From Asanoa ishikariensis (GTDB lineage Bacteria; Actinomycetota; Actinomycetes; Mycobacteriales; Micromonosporaceae), in contig NZ_FNQB01000002.1 of assembly GCF_900107455.1 (NCBI RefSeq), positions 1,736,001-1,800,000 of the forward strand: 64,000 bases of DNA, read 5' to 3'. Each line of letters begins with the position of its first letter. The stretch's first letter is position 1. The translations under genes were made by a program, and so were the position numbers. Shown here in pieces: positions 37,037 to 46,775 of the stretch. The notes beneath the pieces were generated by a model. That model searched no databases. It was not told where the DNA came from and was given only the letters and a program-made list of their open reading frames with translations.

Positions 37037-37518
37037 GCGAGCTCGCGGCCCAGTTCGCGCACGAGCGCGTCGACCGGTTGCCGCTGGGCCAGGGCCGGCG
37101 GGGGCACCACGACGACCGGGCAGCGGGCGTGCCGGACGCTGTAACGGGTGACCGGGCCACTGCCGAGCAGGTGTGACCCGCGTCGGTCGCCGCCGACCAC
37201 CAGCAGGTCCGCGTCCTCGTCGGCGTGCTCGACCAGGCTCTGGCCGGTCAGGCCCTCCAGGACCACCGGCTCGACCCGGACATCGCCCGGTGGGCCGCCC
37301 ATGGCGGCCTCGAACGCGTGCGGGATCAGCAACTCGGCCTCGGCGAGATGCACCCGGCGTTCGAACGTCGCGGTGGTGTCGCGCCAGAGCGGGCGGAACA
37401 ACCACACCCGCACCGCGTGCACGGTGCCGCCGCGCGCGCGAGCCATGTTCACCGCGTAGCGCAGTGCCTGCAGGCCGGCCAGCGACGGGCTGACACCGAC
37501 CACGATCCTCGATCGCAT
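37033..37518 (-). CDS. Universal stress protein (UspA) family
   Basis: 161 residues of the Usp fold: RIVVGVSPSLAGLQALRYAV at the start, a central helix region, and LVVGGDRRGSHLLGSGPVTR with SVRHARCPVVVVPP at the end. The G-x2-G-x9-G(S/T) ATP-binding pattern is only partly kept (GGDRRGSHLLGSGPVT), so nucleotide binding is likely but not certain. Usp proteins accumulate on starvation or oxygen limitation. It is a single gene 78 bases downstream of hrpA on the same strand. Confidence 0.88.
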   Translation of the reverse strand: MRSRIVVGVSPSLAGLQALRYAVNMARARGGTVHAVRVWLFRPLWRDTTATFERRVHLAEAELLIPHAFEAAMGGPPGDVRVEPVVLEGLTGQSLVEHADEDADLLVVGGDRRGSHLLGSGPVTRYSVRHARCPVVVVPPPALAQRQPVDALVRELGRELA

Positions 37519-37596
37519 CGGCCAATAATGGACCGCGGGGACGCCCGCGTCGATGGTCTTGCCACGATCCTGACGCCGGCGGGTGAAATTTTGACG

Positions 37597-40500
37597 TCAG
37601 GACGCTTCGGCGGCGTCCATCGCCTTGTAGATGCGTTGCTCCGACACCGGGTACGGCGTGCCGAGCGCCTGCGCGAACACGTTGACCCGCAGTTCCTCGA
37701 TCATCCAGCGGATCTCGGCGACCGCCTCGGCGCGCCGGCGGCTCGGTGACAACGCGGCCAGCATGGCGTCGTACTCCTTCTGGACCTGGGCGATCCGGGC
37801 CTGGCCGTTGCGGTCGCGGGCGACGTCCTGGCCCAGCCGGTCCAGCCGCCGTTCCACCGCCGACAGGTAGCGAGGGAGGTCGCCGAGGTGGGTCCAGCCG
37901 GTGGCGGTCACGAAGCCGGGGTAGATCAGCCGGGAGATCTGCGCCTTCACGTCGGTCAGCGTCGCCAACGCGTCGAGCGCCGACATCCGGCCGATCCGCT
38001 GGTCGACCGCGTGCTGGGCGGCCAGGGCGCGTTCGACCCGGCTGACGACCGCGGCCACCGTGTCGACCAGGTCGGCCCGGACCGCGTCGCGCAGCGCCGT
38101 GAATCCGGCGGGATCCCAGGCCGGACCGCCGGCCTGGTCGACCAGGCGGTCCACGGCCGCGCCGGCACAGTCGCGCAGGAGGTCGGCGACGTTGCGGTGC
38201 GGGTTGCGCGACAGCGCCAGCTTCTGCTGGTTGGTCAGCCGGCCCTGCAGGAACGTCGCCGGGTTGGGCAGGCTCAACAACAACAACCGGCGGGTGCCGG
38301 CGATCATCGCGGCCGCCTGCTCCCCGGCGCTGTCGAAGACCTCGACGCCGACGGTCGTGCCCTCGTCGACCAGCGCCGGGTACGCGGTGACCCGGAAGCC
38401 GGCCCGGTCCTGCTCCAGGGTGCGCGGGAGCGGGCCGAAGTCCCACGCGGTCAGCCCGGTGCGGGCGATGCCGGGCGCGGCGGCGGTGACGGTCGCCCGC
38501 ACCTCGGCCTTGAGCTTGGCCTGCAACGCCGCCAGGTCCTTGCCCCGGGCCACCTCACGGTCGCCGTCGACCACCCGGTAGGTCAGCCGCAGGTGGTCGG
38601 GCACCCGGGACAGGTCCCAGGCGTCGTGCGGCACCGTCACGCCGGTCATCCGGCGCAGCTCCCGGGTCACCGCCTCGATCAGCGACAGCCCGGGTGCGGG
38701 CGTGATCCGGGTCAGCACCGCGCGGGCGAAGTCGGGCGCGGGCACGAAGTTGGTGCGGATCGCCTTCGGCAGTGAGCGGAGCAGCGCGACCACCAGGTCT
38801 TCGCGGAGCCCGGGCACCTGCCAGTCGAAGTCCTCCGGCGCCACCTGGCCGAGCATCGGCAGCGGCACGTCGACCGTGACACCGTCCGATGTGGTCCCGG
38901 GGGCGAACTCGTACGACAGCGGCAGCGGTGCCGACTCCGACCGCCACACGTCGGGATAGGCGTCGGGGCTGACATCGCCGCGGCCGGCGTTGACCAGGAA
39001 CTCGCGGGTGAACGTCAGCAGGCGGGGATCGGTGTGCCGGGTCTTCTTCCACCACGTGTCGAAATGCCGCCCGGACACGACGTCGGCGGGAATCCGCTGG
39101 TCGTAGAACGAATAGAGGGTGTCCTCGTCGACCAGGATGTCGCGCCGGCGCACCCGGTCCTCGAGCGCGGCCACGGTCTCCAGCAGCGCGGCGTTGTCGC
39201 GGAAGAAGTGGTGGGTGGTCTGCCAGTCACCCTCGACGAGGGCGTTGCGGATGAACAGCTCACGGGACAGGACCGGGTCGATCCGGCCGTACGAGACCCG
39301 CCGCCCGACCACGATCGGCACGCCGTAGAGGGTGACCCGCTCGACCGCGACCACCGAGGCCTGTTTCTTCTCCCAGTGGGGCTCGCTGTAGCTGCGCTTG
39401 ACGAGATGGCCGGCCAGCGGCTCGACCCACTCGGGCTCGATCCGGGCGTTGACCCGGGCCCAAAGCCGTGACGTCTCGACGAGCTCGGCGGACATCACGA
39501 ACCGCGGCGGCTTCTTGGCCAGGGACGAGCCGGGGAAGATGGCGAAGCGCGCGTTGCGGGCACCCAGGTATTCGCGTTTCTCGCCCTCGCGCAGGCCGAT
39601 CTGAGAGAGCAGCCCGGCCAGCAGCGACTGGTGCAGCCGGGCCGGGTCCGTCGACGTCGACGGCACCAGACCGAGCGACTTGGTCACCTGGCGGAGCTGG
39701 GAGTTGATGTCCTGCCACTCGCGTACGCGAAGGTAGTTGAGGTATTCGGAACGGCAGAGCCGGCGGAACGCGCTGGAGGACAGCTCCTGCTGCTTCTCCC
39801 TCACGTATCTCCACAGGTTGAGGTAGGTGACGAAGTCCGAGTCCGGGTCGGTGAACCGGGCGTGCAGTTGGTCGGCGTGCGTGCGGTGCTCGACCGGGCG
39901 CTCGCGCGGGTCCTGGATGGACAGTGCGGCCGTGACCACGCTCACCTCGTCGAGGCAGCCGTTGCGGTCGGCCTCCAGGACCATCCGGCCGAGGCGCGGG
40001 TCGACCGGGAGCTGCGCCAGGCGGCGGCCGGCCTCCGTCAGCCGCTTCGTCTCGTCGAGCGCGCCCAACTCCTGGAGCAGCGCGACGCCGTCGGTGATGT
40101 TGCGCCGGTCCGGCGGGTCGATGAACGGGAACTTCGCGATGTCGCCGAGGCCGATCGCGGTCATCTGGAGAATGACCGAGGCGAGGTTGGTACGCAGGAT
40201 CTCCGGCTCGGTGTATTCCGGCCGGGACAGGAAGTCCTGCTCGTCGTAGAGCCGGATGCAGATGCCCGGCGAGGTGCGGCCGCTGCGGCCCTTGCGCTGG
40301 TTGGCCGACGCCTGGGAGACCCGCTCGATCGGCAGCCGCTGCACCTTGAGCCGGTGGCTGTAGCGCGATATCCGGGCGGTGCCCGGGTCCACGACGTACT
40401 TGACGCCGGGCACGGTCAGCGAGGTCTCGGCGACGTTGGTGGCCAGCACCACCCGGCGACCGGTGTGTGGCTGGAAGACCCGGTGCTGCTCGGCGGAGGA

Positions 40501-41517
40501 CAGCCGGGCGTACAGCGGAAGGATCTCCAGATGTGGCACGTCGAGCCGGCCCAGCGCGTCGGCGGCGTCGCGGATCTCCCGCTCTCCGCTGAGGAACACC
40601 AGGATGTCGCCGGGACCCTCGGCCGCTAGCTCGGTGACCGCGTCGCCGATCGCCGTGATCGGATCACGGACGAGCGCGCCGGCGACCTCGTCCTCGTCCT
40701 CCTCGTCGACCTCTTCCTCCAGCACCAGCGGCCGGTAGCGCAGCTCGACCGGATAGGTCCGGCCGGAAACCTCGACCACGGGAGCCGGCTCACCGGAAGG
40801 CTGGCGGAAATGCTGGGCGAACCGCTCTGTCTCGATGGTCGCCGAGGTGATGACGACCTTGAGGTCCGGCCGGCGGGGCAGGAGCTGCGCCAGGTAGCCG
40901 AGGATGAAGTCGATGTTGAGGCTGCGCTCGTGGGCCTCGTCGATCACCAGCGTGTCGTACCGCAGGAGGTCGCGGTCGTTCTGTAGCTCCGCCAGCAGGA
41001 TGCCGTCGGTCATCAGCTTGATCAGGGTGTCGTCGCCGCCCCGGTCGGTGAACCGCACCTTGTAGCCGACGGTGCTGCCCAGCGGCGTGCCCAGCTCCTC
41101 GGCGATCCGGTCTGCGACGGTGCGGGCGGCCAGCCGGCGGGGCTGCGTGTGCCCGATCTGTCCGCGTACGCCGCGGCCCAGCTCAAGACAGATCTTGGGG
41201 ATCTGGGTGGTCTTGCCGGACCCGGTCTCGCCGGCGACGATCACCACCTGGTGGTCGCGGATCGCGGCGGCGATGTCGTCGCGCCGCTCGCTGACGGGCA
41301 GCTCGGCCGGATAGCGGATCACCGGGACAGCGGCGTGCCGGGCCGCGACCTGGGCCTCGGCCGCGTCCATCTCGGTCTCGATGGCGGCGACGGCGGTGGC
41401 CTTCTTGGCGGCGTCGCGGATTTTGCGGGTGCCTTCCAACCGCCGGCCCAGCCGGTGCGCGTCGCGCAGGGTCAGGGTCGACAGGCGGGTCTGCGGCGAC
41501 GGGTTGGGCGCGTTCAT
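37597..41517 (-). CDS. hrpA: HrpA-type DEAH-box ATP-dependent RNA helicase
   Basis: 1306 residues, the full length of bacterial HrpA. Motif I is AGETGSGKTTQIPKICLELG, motif II is LVIDEAHERSLNIDF, motif III SATIE, and motifs V-VI are LATNVAETSLTVPGVKYVVD and QRKGRSGRTSPG. The helicase-associated and OB-type domains follow (about 480-700), and then the large HrpA-specific C-terminal region beyond about 710. HrpA rescues stalled or collided ribosomes by acting on mRNA. It is followed by the AlkZ-like gene upstream on the same strand with a 32-base gap, so co-transcription is possible. Confidence 0.93.
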   Translation of the reverse strand: MNAPNPSPQTRLSTLTLRDAHRLGRRLEGTRKIRDAAKKATAVAAIETEMDAAEAQVAARHAAVPVIRYPAELPVSERRDDIAAAIRDHQVVIVAGETGSGKTTQIPKICLELGRGVRGQIGHTQPRRLAARTVADRIAEELGTPLGSTVGYKVRFTDRGGDDTLIKLMTDGILLAELQNDRDLLRYDTLVIDEAHERSLNIDFILGYLAQLLPRRPDLKVVITSATIETERFAQHFRQPSGEPAPVVEVSGRTYPVELRYRPLVLEEEVDEEDEDEVAGALVRDPITAIGDAVTELAAEGPGDILVFLSGEREIRDAADALGRLDVPHLEILPLYARLSSAEQHRVFQPHTGRRVVLATNVAETSLTVPGVKYVVDPGTARISRYSHRLKVQRLPIERVSQASANQRKGRSGRTSPGICIRLYDEQDFLSRPEYTEPEILRTNLASVILQMTAIGLGDIAKFPFIDPPDRRNITDGVALLQELGALDETKRLTEAGRRLAQLPVDPRLGRMVLEADRNGCLDEVSVVTAALSIQDPRERPVEHRTHADQLHARFTDPDSDFVTYLNLWRYVREKQQELSSSAFRRLCRSEYLNYLRVREWQDINSQLRQVTKSLGLVPSTSTDPARLHQSLLAGLLSQIGLREGEKREYLGARNARFAIFPGSSLAKKPPRFVMSAELVETSRLWARVNARIEPEWVEPLAGHLVKRSYSEPHWEKKQASVVAVERVTLYGVPIVVGRRVSYGRIDPVLSRELFIRNALVEGDWQTTHHFFRDNAALLETVAALEDRVRRRDILVDEDTLYSFYDQRIPADVVSGRHFDTWWKKTRHTDPRLLTFTREFLVNAGRGDVSPDAYPDVWRSESAPLPLSYEFAPGTTSDGVTVDVPLPMLGQVAPEDFDWQVPGLREDLVVALLRSLPKAIRTNFVPAPDFARAVLTRITPAPGLSLIEAVTRELRRMTGVTVPHDAWDLSRVPDHLRLTYRVVDGDREVARGKDLAALQAKLKAEVRATVTAAAPGIARTGLTAWDFGPLPRTLEQDRAGFRVTAYPALVDEGTTVGVEVFDSAGEQAAAMIAGTRRLLLLSLPNPATFLQGRLTNQQKLALSRNPHRNVADLLRDCAGAAVDRLVDQAGGPAWDPAGFTALRDAVRADLVDTVAAVVSRVERALAAQHAVDQRIGRMSALDALATLTDVKAQISRLIYPGFVTATGWTHLGDLPRYLSAVERRLDRLGQDVARDRNGQARIAQVQKEYDAMLAALSPSRRRAEAVAEIRWMIEELRVNVFAQALGTPYPVSEQRIYKAMDAAEAS

Positions 41518-41549
41518 CTCGCGCCCAAGGATAGGCGGGCGGGTCCGGA

Positions 41550-42722
41550 TCAGCTCGCGGTTATCCGGACAACGTGATCTTTGGCGGCCGGCTCGATGAA
41601 CCGGGCCAGTGCCTCACCCTCGGCCTCGACCTCGGCCGCCGCGACCTTGGTCAGTTTGTCGAACGCGGTCACCGTGAGCGTCACCACGCCGCGCTTGGTC
41701 TCGGCCGACCAGACACCCGCCACCAGACCGTCGACCAGCAGCGTCGGCAGCCAGCGCAGGTTCCGCTTGAGATAGACCCGTTCCTTGTACGCGTCCGGCA
41801 GGATCCGCGCCCGGCGGTTGGCGGCGAACGCCAGCAGCGCGTTGTCGAAGGCCGGCAGGAAGCGCGGCGGTGCGGCGGTGTCGTCCGCGGGCCGGGGCGC
41901 GTCCGGCAGGTCGTAGAGCACCCGCCGGCCGCCGGCGTCCTCGCCGAGGGTGTCCAGGTCGAGCCGGCCGATCGCGGCCTTGACCGGCCCGGCCGGCGAG
42001 CCCAGCCAGTACGCGATGTCGTCGGCGCCGGCCGGCCCGAACGCGCCCAGGTGCCGGGTGACCGCCGTCTCCCACGCCTTTTCGCTGGTCAAGCCGCGTG
42101 GAGTGGGTGGACCGGCCCGGTAGGCGGCGGGCGTCTTGGCGCCCCAGGAGTCGTCGGCCGGCACTTTGACGAACGCCGGCTGCGCCCGAAACGGCCGCCA
42201 CTTGTATTCCTGCTGTGCGGTCACCGCCTTGGCCGGCAGCGCATCGGGGTGCTCCTGCACCCACTGGTCCGCGAAGGCGGTCAACTCGTCGCCGGTCCGG
42301 GTCTGCTGGGCGTACGCGATGGTGTCTTTGAGCATGTCGTCGGCCCGCTCCGGGGTCTCGACGCCGCGCAGCAGCCAGCCACCGACCCCGGTCTCCGCCG
42401 CGATCCGCGCCCAGACCGGGTGCTCCGCCGCGCTGACCAGGTGCAGGGTGCGACGCATGAGGATGCCGGTGACCACGTCACCCTTGTCCAGCACCGCCCA
42501 GAGATCGGCGGCGACGAAGTCAGCCAGCCGGCTCCACAGCCCGACCGGCGGCGAGGACCACTGCTGAGCCTGGAGGGCACAGATCTGTTCGATAGCCGAC
42601 ACCAGGGGTTTGCCGCTGTGCTTCGCGCCACCCGGGCCCTTGTGCCTGTCCAGGAGGCCCTGACGGGCGAGCAGCGCACGGTTCAGCCCGGCAGCGGTCG
42701 CGGTATCTTGGGGAGTTCGCAT
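41550..42722 (-). CDS. AlkZ/YcaQ-like winged-helix DNA glycosylase
   Basis: 390 residues of the HTH_42/AlkZ family of monofunctional glycosylases. The short motif Q-x-Q used for catalysis by Streptomyces AlkZ is present as ALQAQQWSSPP (Gln51 and Gln53). Other family segments are MRRTLHLVSAAEHPVWARI and PPRFLPAFDNALLAFAANRR, with LPTLLVDGLVAGVWSAETKR in the C-terminal part. Members excise alkylated bases or unhook interstrand crosslinks and often protect producers of DNA-damaging antibiotics. ATG 42722 overlaps the possible ATG (42721) of the divergent HelD gene, so the two promoters must lie within each other's coding starts. Confidence 0.85.
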   Translation of the reverse strand: MRTPQDTATAAGLNRALLARQGLLDRHKGPGGAKHSGKPLVSAIEQICALQAQQWSSPPVGLWSRLADFVAADLWAVLDKGDVVTGILMRRTLHLVSAAEHPVWARIAAETGVGGWLLRGVETPERADDMLKDTIAYAQQTRTGDELTAFADQWVQEHPDALPAKAVTAQQEYKWRPFRAQPAFVKVPADDSWGAKTPAAYRAGPPTPRGLTSEKAWETAVTRHLGAFGPAGADDIAYWLGSPAGPVKAAIGRLDLDTLGEDAGGRRVLYDLPDAPRPADDTAAPPRFLPAFDNALLAFAANRRARILPDAYKERVYLKRNLRWLPTLLVDGLVAGVWSAETKRGVVTLTVTAFDKLTKVAAAEVEAEGEALARFIEPAAKDHVVRITAS

Positions 42723-42753
42723 GGTTCCCGGTTCGCTTCCGGAAGGAACGTCG

Positions 42754-45084
42754 TTGTCTGAGCGCGTTGATCCTAGTCGCGTCCTCGATCCCACAGACTC
42801 ACCTGCCGAGATGGAAGCTGAACAGAAACACGTGACGGGGCTTTACGACCGGCTCGACGGGATGCGGTCGCTGGCCGAGACGCGCCTGTCCGGAGCGCTC
42901 GAAGCGACCGGCGGCACCCCGCAGGCCCGATCACAGCGCGAGTCGTCGGTCGGCATGTACACCGAGCAGCTCGCCCAGCTCTCCGCCGTGGAGAGCGGGC
43001 TGTGCTTCGGCCGCCTCGACCCCGAGACCGGCGCGCCGCTCTACATCGGCCGGATCGGCATCTTCGACGAGGAGGGCGACTACGAGCCGCTGCTGCTCGA
43101 CTGGCGCGCGCCCGCCTCCCGGCCGTTCTATCTGGCCACCGCCGCCGACCCGCTGGGCATCCGGCGGCGCCGGCACATCCGCTCCAAGGGGCGCACGGTC
43201 GTGGCGCTCGACGACGAGGTGCTGGACCTGTCGGCCGCGGCCGGCTCGGGCACGCGGGACGGGCTGGCCGGCGAGGCGGCCCTGCTCTCCGCCGTCGACG
43301 CCAGCCGCACCGGCCGGATGCGCGACATCGTCGAGACCATCCAGGCCGAACAGGACCGGATCATCCGGGCCGACCTCAGCGGGGTGCTGGTCGTCCAGGG
43401 CGGCCCGGGCACCGGCAAGACCGCGGTGGCGCTGCACCGCGCGGCGTACCTGCTCTACACCCACCGGCGCGAGCTCTCGACCCGGGCCGTTCTGGTGCTC
43501 GGCCCCAACCCGACGTTCCTGCGCTACATCTCGCACGTGCTGCCGTCGCTGGCCGAGACCGGCGTGTTGCTGTGGACGCTCGGCGACCTCTTCCCGGGCG
43601 TGACCGCGCGCGGCGAGGAGCCGGAGCGGGTGGCCGCGATCAAGGGCCGCCTGGGCATGGTCGACGTGCTCGCGGCCGCGATCGCCGACCGCCAGGAGCT
43701 GCCCACCGAGCCGATCGTCGTCGAGCTCGAACGGGAGCCGTTGACCATCGACTCCGCGCTGGTCGCCACCGCGCGGGACCGCGCCCGGCGCTCGGGGCGG
43801 GTGCACAACCAGGCCCGCGACGTCTTCCAGGAGGGGTTGATCGACGGGCTGGTCGAGCAGGCCGCCGCGATCATCGGCACCGACCCGTACGCCGACGACC
43901 CGCTCGGCGGGGACGACGCGCCCGGCGACCCGCAGCTCATGGGTGCCGCCGACCTGGCCGACATCCGCGCCGAGTTGGCCGCCGACCCCGGTGTGCGGGC
44001 GGCACTGGACACCCTCTGGCCCCGGCTGACCCCGCAGCGACTGCTGCGCGACCTGTTCTCGTCGGCGGAGCGGTTGACGGCCGCCCGTGGCGACTCGCTC
44101 ACCCTGGCCGAGGCCGCAGCACTGGTCCGGCCGGCCGGCTCACCGTGGACGCCCGCCGACGCGCCGCTGTTGGACGAGGCCGCTCAGCAGCTCGGCCCGC
44201 TGCCCGAGCTCGAGGCCGCGGCGAAGACCATGGCCGAGCGGGTACGCCGCTCCGAGCTCTCCTACGCGGAGGGCGCGCTGGAGATCGCCCGAGGCTCGGC
44301 GTCGATCGACGTGGAGGACGAGGACGACCCCGAGTTGCTGCTGGTGACCGACCTGCTGGACGCGTCCCGGCTGGCCGAGCGGCAGGAGGACGGCGAATAC
44401 CTCAGCGCCGCCGAGCGGGCCGCCCGCGACCGGAAGTGGGCGTTCGGGCACGTCATCGTCGACGAGGCGCAGGAGCTTTCGCCGATGGCCTGGCGGGTGT
44501 TGATGCGCCGCTCGCCGAGCCGGTCGATGACCGTGGTCGGCGACATCGCGCAGACCGGCGACCCGGCCGGTGCGTCGTCCTGGTCCGAGGTGTTCGACCC
44601 GTACGTCACCGACCGCTGGAAGCTGGCCGAGCTGAGCGTCAACTACCGCACCCCGGCCGAGGTGATGTCGCTGGCCGGCGAGGTGCTGGCCCGGATCGAC
44701 CCGGCGGCCAAGCCGCCGCGCTCGGTGCGGTCCACCGGCCAGCAGCCGCTGCAGGGCTCGCTCGACGATCTGGCGACGGTGCTGGCCGGCGAGGCCGAGG
44801 CGCTCGGCGGCGGCCGGCTCGCGGTGATCGCGCCGGCGGGCCGGGTCTCCGCGCTGGCCGACGAGGTGCGGGCCGCGCTGCCATCGCTCGCTGTCGCGGT
44901 GGGTGACGAGCCCGACCTGGAGAGCCCGGTGGCTGTGCTCAGCGCCCGCCAGTCCAAGGGTCTGGAGTTCGACGCCGTGGTGGTGGCGGACCCGGACGGG
45001 ATCGAGGCGGAGTCGCCGCGCGGGGTCAACGACCTCTACGTGGCGTTGACCCGCGCGACGCAACGGCTGACCGTGCTCAAGTGA
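42754..45084 (+). CDS. HelD/HelR-like RNA polymerase-associated UvrD-type motor ATPase
   Basis: 776 residues. An N-terminal coiled-coil arm (EMEAEQKHVTGLYDRLDGMR) precedes the split UvrD/Rep ATPase domains. Walker A is VVQGGPGTGKTAVALHRAAY near residue 215. Later motifs are HVIVDEAQELSPMAWRVLMR, LSVNYRTPAEVM and ARQSKGLEFDAVVVADPDG. The small arm insertion lies between. HelD removes RNA polymerase from DNA; the related HelR confers rifamycin tolerance. TTG 42754 is chosen because GGAAGGA (42741-42747) lies six bases upstream. An in-frame ATG at 42721 would add 11 residues but overlaps the divergent start. Confidence 0.88.
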   Translation: MSERVDPSRVLDPTDSPAEMEAEQKHVTGLYDRLDGMRSLAETRLSGALEATGGTPQARSQRESSVGMYTEQLAQLSAVESGLCFGRLDPETGAPLYIGRIGIFDEEGDYEPLLLDWRAPASRPFYLATAADPLGIRRRRHIRSKGRTVVALDDEVLDLSAAAGSGTRDGLAGEAALLSAVDASRTGRMRDIVETIQAEQDRIIRADLSGVLVVQGGPGTGKTAVALHRAAYLLYTHRRELSTRAVLVLGPNPTFLRYISHVLPSLAETGVLLWTLGDLFPGVTARGEEPERVAAIKGRLGMVDVLAAAIADRQELPTEPIVVELEREPLTIDSALVATARDRARRSGRVHNQARDVFQEGLIDGLVEQAAAIIGTDPYADDPLGGDDAPGDPQLMGAADLADIRAELAADPGVRAALDTLWPRLTPQRLLRDLFSSAERLTAARGDSLTLAEAAALVRPAGSPWTPADAPLLDEAAQQLGPLPELEAAAKTMAERVRRSELSYAEGALEIARGSASIDVEDEDDPELLLVTDLLDASRLAERQEDGEYLSAAERAARDRKWAFGHVIVDEAQELSPMAWRVLMRRSPSRSMTVVGDIAQTGDPAGASSWSEVFDPYVTDRWKLAELSVNYRTPAEVMSLAGEVLARIDPAAKPPRSVRSTGQQPLQGSLDDLATVLAGEAEALGGGRLAVIAPAGRVSALADEVRAALPSLAVAVGDEPDLESPVAVLSARQSKGLEFDAVVVADPDGIEAESPRGVNDLYVALTRATQRLTVLK

Positions 45085-45085
45085 A

Positions 45086-45115
45086 CTGACCGGGGGCCCC
45101 GTGACCCCCGGTCAG
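45086..45115. terminator. Strong bidirectional hairpin between the HelD and ABC permease genes
   Basis: CTGACCGGGGG (45086-45096) pairs exactly with CCCCCGGTCAG (45105-45115) around an 8-base loop. It begins 2 bases after the HelD stop and ends 10 bases before the stop of the convergent permease gene, so it can serve both transcripts. There is no long T-run. Confidence 0.8.
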
Positions 45116-45125
45116 CTCCCTCTTC

Positions 45126-45866
45126 TCAGCGGAACCGGCGACCTTCGTCGCGGCGGTAGGCCCAGACCGCGACGGCGCCGGCCGCCACCGTCCAGACCGC
45201 GAACGCGAACAGTGAGGTGGCGTGCGGCGAGTAGTCGCCGACCGCCGCCCACATCAGCTCGACCGCACCGCGGGTGGGCAGGTACGGCGCGATCGTCTGG
45301 ATGAAGCCGGGCGCCTGGTCGGGTGCGGACATCAGGCCGCCCCCGAAGGCCAGCGGGAAGAAGATCACCTGGCAGACCACCAGGGCGGCCTTGAGGGGCA
45401 GCCCGTAGCCGATGGCGAGGCCCATCAGCGTGAACGGCAGCGCGCCGACGAACACGGTGGCGATCCCCAGCAGGAAGCCCATCGTAGTGGTGGTCGCCTC
45501 GGTGAACAGCGCGCCGATCAGCACGACGGGCACCAACGAGACCAGTGACATCGCCATGCCGGCGAGGATGCGCCCGGCGAACCGGGGTCCGGCGCCGGCG
45601 GCCAGCGTCCGCATGTAGCCGTCCCAGGGCTGGGACCGGTCGTCGGCGACGCCGACGCCGTAGGTGAACAGGCTGCTCACCATGATGGAGAAGGTGACCA
45701 TCGAGGCGGTGGCGTAGGTGGCCGCCACCGGGTCGTCGCCGGCGAACGGCACGACGAAGAAGAGCATCGAGGCGGCCGGGAAGAACGCCGAACCGATCAG
45801 GGCGATCGGGATCCGGATGGTCTCGAGGAGCTGATATCTGGCGTGTACGAGGCTGAGCGTCGTCAA
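45126..45866 (-). CDS. ABC-2 type transporter permease
   Basis: 246 residues with six hydrophobic segments, including IALIGSAFFPAASMLFFVV, AGMAMSLVSLVPVVLIGALF, GIATVFVGALPFTLMGLAIG and LVVCQVIFFPLAFGGGLMS. The last of these, followed by APYLPTRGAVELMWAAVGDY, is the typical ABC-2 permease end. It is the membrane half of a transporter whose ATPase is encoded 15 bases upstream. Exported substrate unknown; homologous systems export lipids or peptides or give resistance. Confidence 0.9.
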   Translation of the reverse strand: MTTLSLVHARYQLLETIRIPIALIGSAFFPAASMLFFVVPFAGDDPVAATYATASMVTFSIMVSSLFTYGVGVADDRSQPWDGYMRTLAAGAGPRFAGRILAGMAMSLVSLVPVVLIGALFTEATTTTMGFLLGIATVFVGALPFTLMGLAIGYGLPLKAALVVCQVIFFPLAFGGGLMSAPDQAPGFIQTIAPYLPTRGAVELMWAAVGDYSPHATSLFAFAVWTVAAGAVAVWAYRRDEGRRFR

Positions 45867-45881
45867 GGGGTGCTCCCGTTC

Positions 45882-46775
45882 TCAGGCGGCGAGGGCGACG
45901 GCGTCGGAGGAGCTGTCGGTGATGGCGAGGAAGGCCTCTTCGAGCGAGGTCGGTGCGACCTCCAGGTCCCGGAAGTCCACCGTGGACACGACCAGCGCGC
46001 GGACCAGCGCGTCGGAGTCCGGAGTCAACAGGTGGGTGCGTCCTTCGCGCTGCTCGATCGCGACGACGCCCGGCAGGGTCGGCGGCTCGCCGTCGTGCGC
46101 GAAGCTGACCCGGCGGACGCCGACCATGCCGCGCACGGCGGCGACCGTGTCGTCGGCGAGCACGCGGCCCCGGCCGAGCACCACGACCCGGTCGGCGAGT
46201 GCCTCGATCTCCTCCAGGTAGTGGCTGGAGAGCAGCACCGTGCCACCGTCGGCGTGGTAGGCCTTGATGGCGTCCCACAGGCCGCGCCGGGACTGCACGT
46301 CGAGGCCGGTGGTCGGCTCGTCGAGCACGACCACCTGCGGCCGGCCGACGAACGCGAGCGCGATGGCCAGCCGGCGCTTCTGGCCGCCGGAGAGCCCGCC
46401 GGTCTGCCGCTTGACCAGGTCGCTCAGGCCGAACTGGTCCAGCAGTTCCGCGCGGGGGACCGGGTCGGGGTAGTGGGCGCCGACGAACTCGACGACCTCG
46501 CCGACCCGCAGGGTGGCCGGCAGCCCGGTCTCCTGGGGCGTCACCCCGAGCGTCCGCCGGGTACGCGGGTCGCGCGGGTCGCCGCCGCAGAGCGTGACTC
46601 GGCCTTCGTCCGGGCGGCGTACCCCGGTCAGCAGGTTGGCCAGCGTGGTCTTCCCGGCGCCGTTGGGGCCGAGCAGGCCGACCAGCTCGCCCTGCGTGAC
46701 CTGGAGGGAGACGCGGTCCAGGGCGGTGACGTCGCCGTACCGCCGGCTGACCTCGATCGCCTCGGCGAGGATCAT
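45882..46775 (-). CDS. ABC transporter ATP-binding protein
   Basis: 297 residues. Walker A is GLLGPNGAGKTTLANLLTG, the signature LSGGQKRRLAIALAFVGRPQ, Walker B VVVLDEPTTGLD and the switch His in LLSSHYLEEIEALADRVVVL. The C-terminal 75 residues form the extra domain seen in ABC-2 partners (DrrA-like family). The ATG overlaps the stop of the winged-helix regulator (4 bases), and the permease follows 15 bases later, so all are one operon. Confidence 0.93.
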   Translation of the reverse strand: MILAEAIEVSRRYGDVTALDRVSLQVTQGELVGLLGPNGAGKTTLANLLTGVRRPDEGRVTLCGGDPRDPRTRRTLGVTPQETGLPATLRVGEVVEFVGAHYPDPVPRAELLDQFGLSDLVKRQTGGLSGGQKRRLAIALAFVGRPQVVVLDEPTTGLDVQSRRGLWDAIKAYHADGGTVLLSSHYLEEIEALADRVVVLGRGRVLADDTVAAVRGMVGVRRVSFAHDGEPPTLPGVVAIEQREGRTHLLTPDSDALVRALVVSTVDFRDLEVAPTSLEEAFLAITDSSSDAVALAA

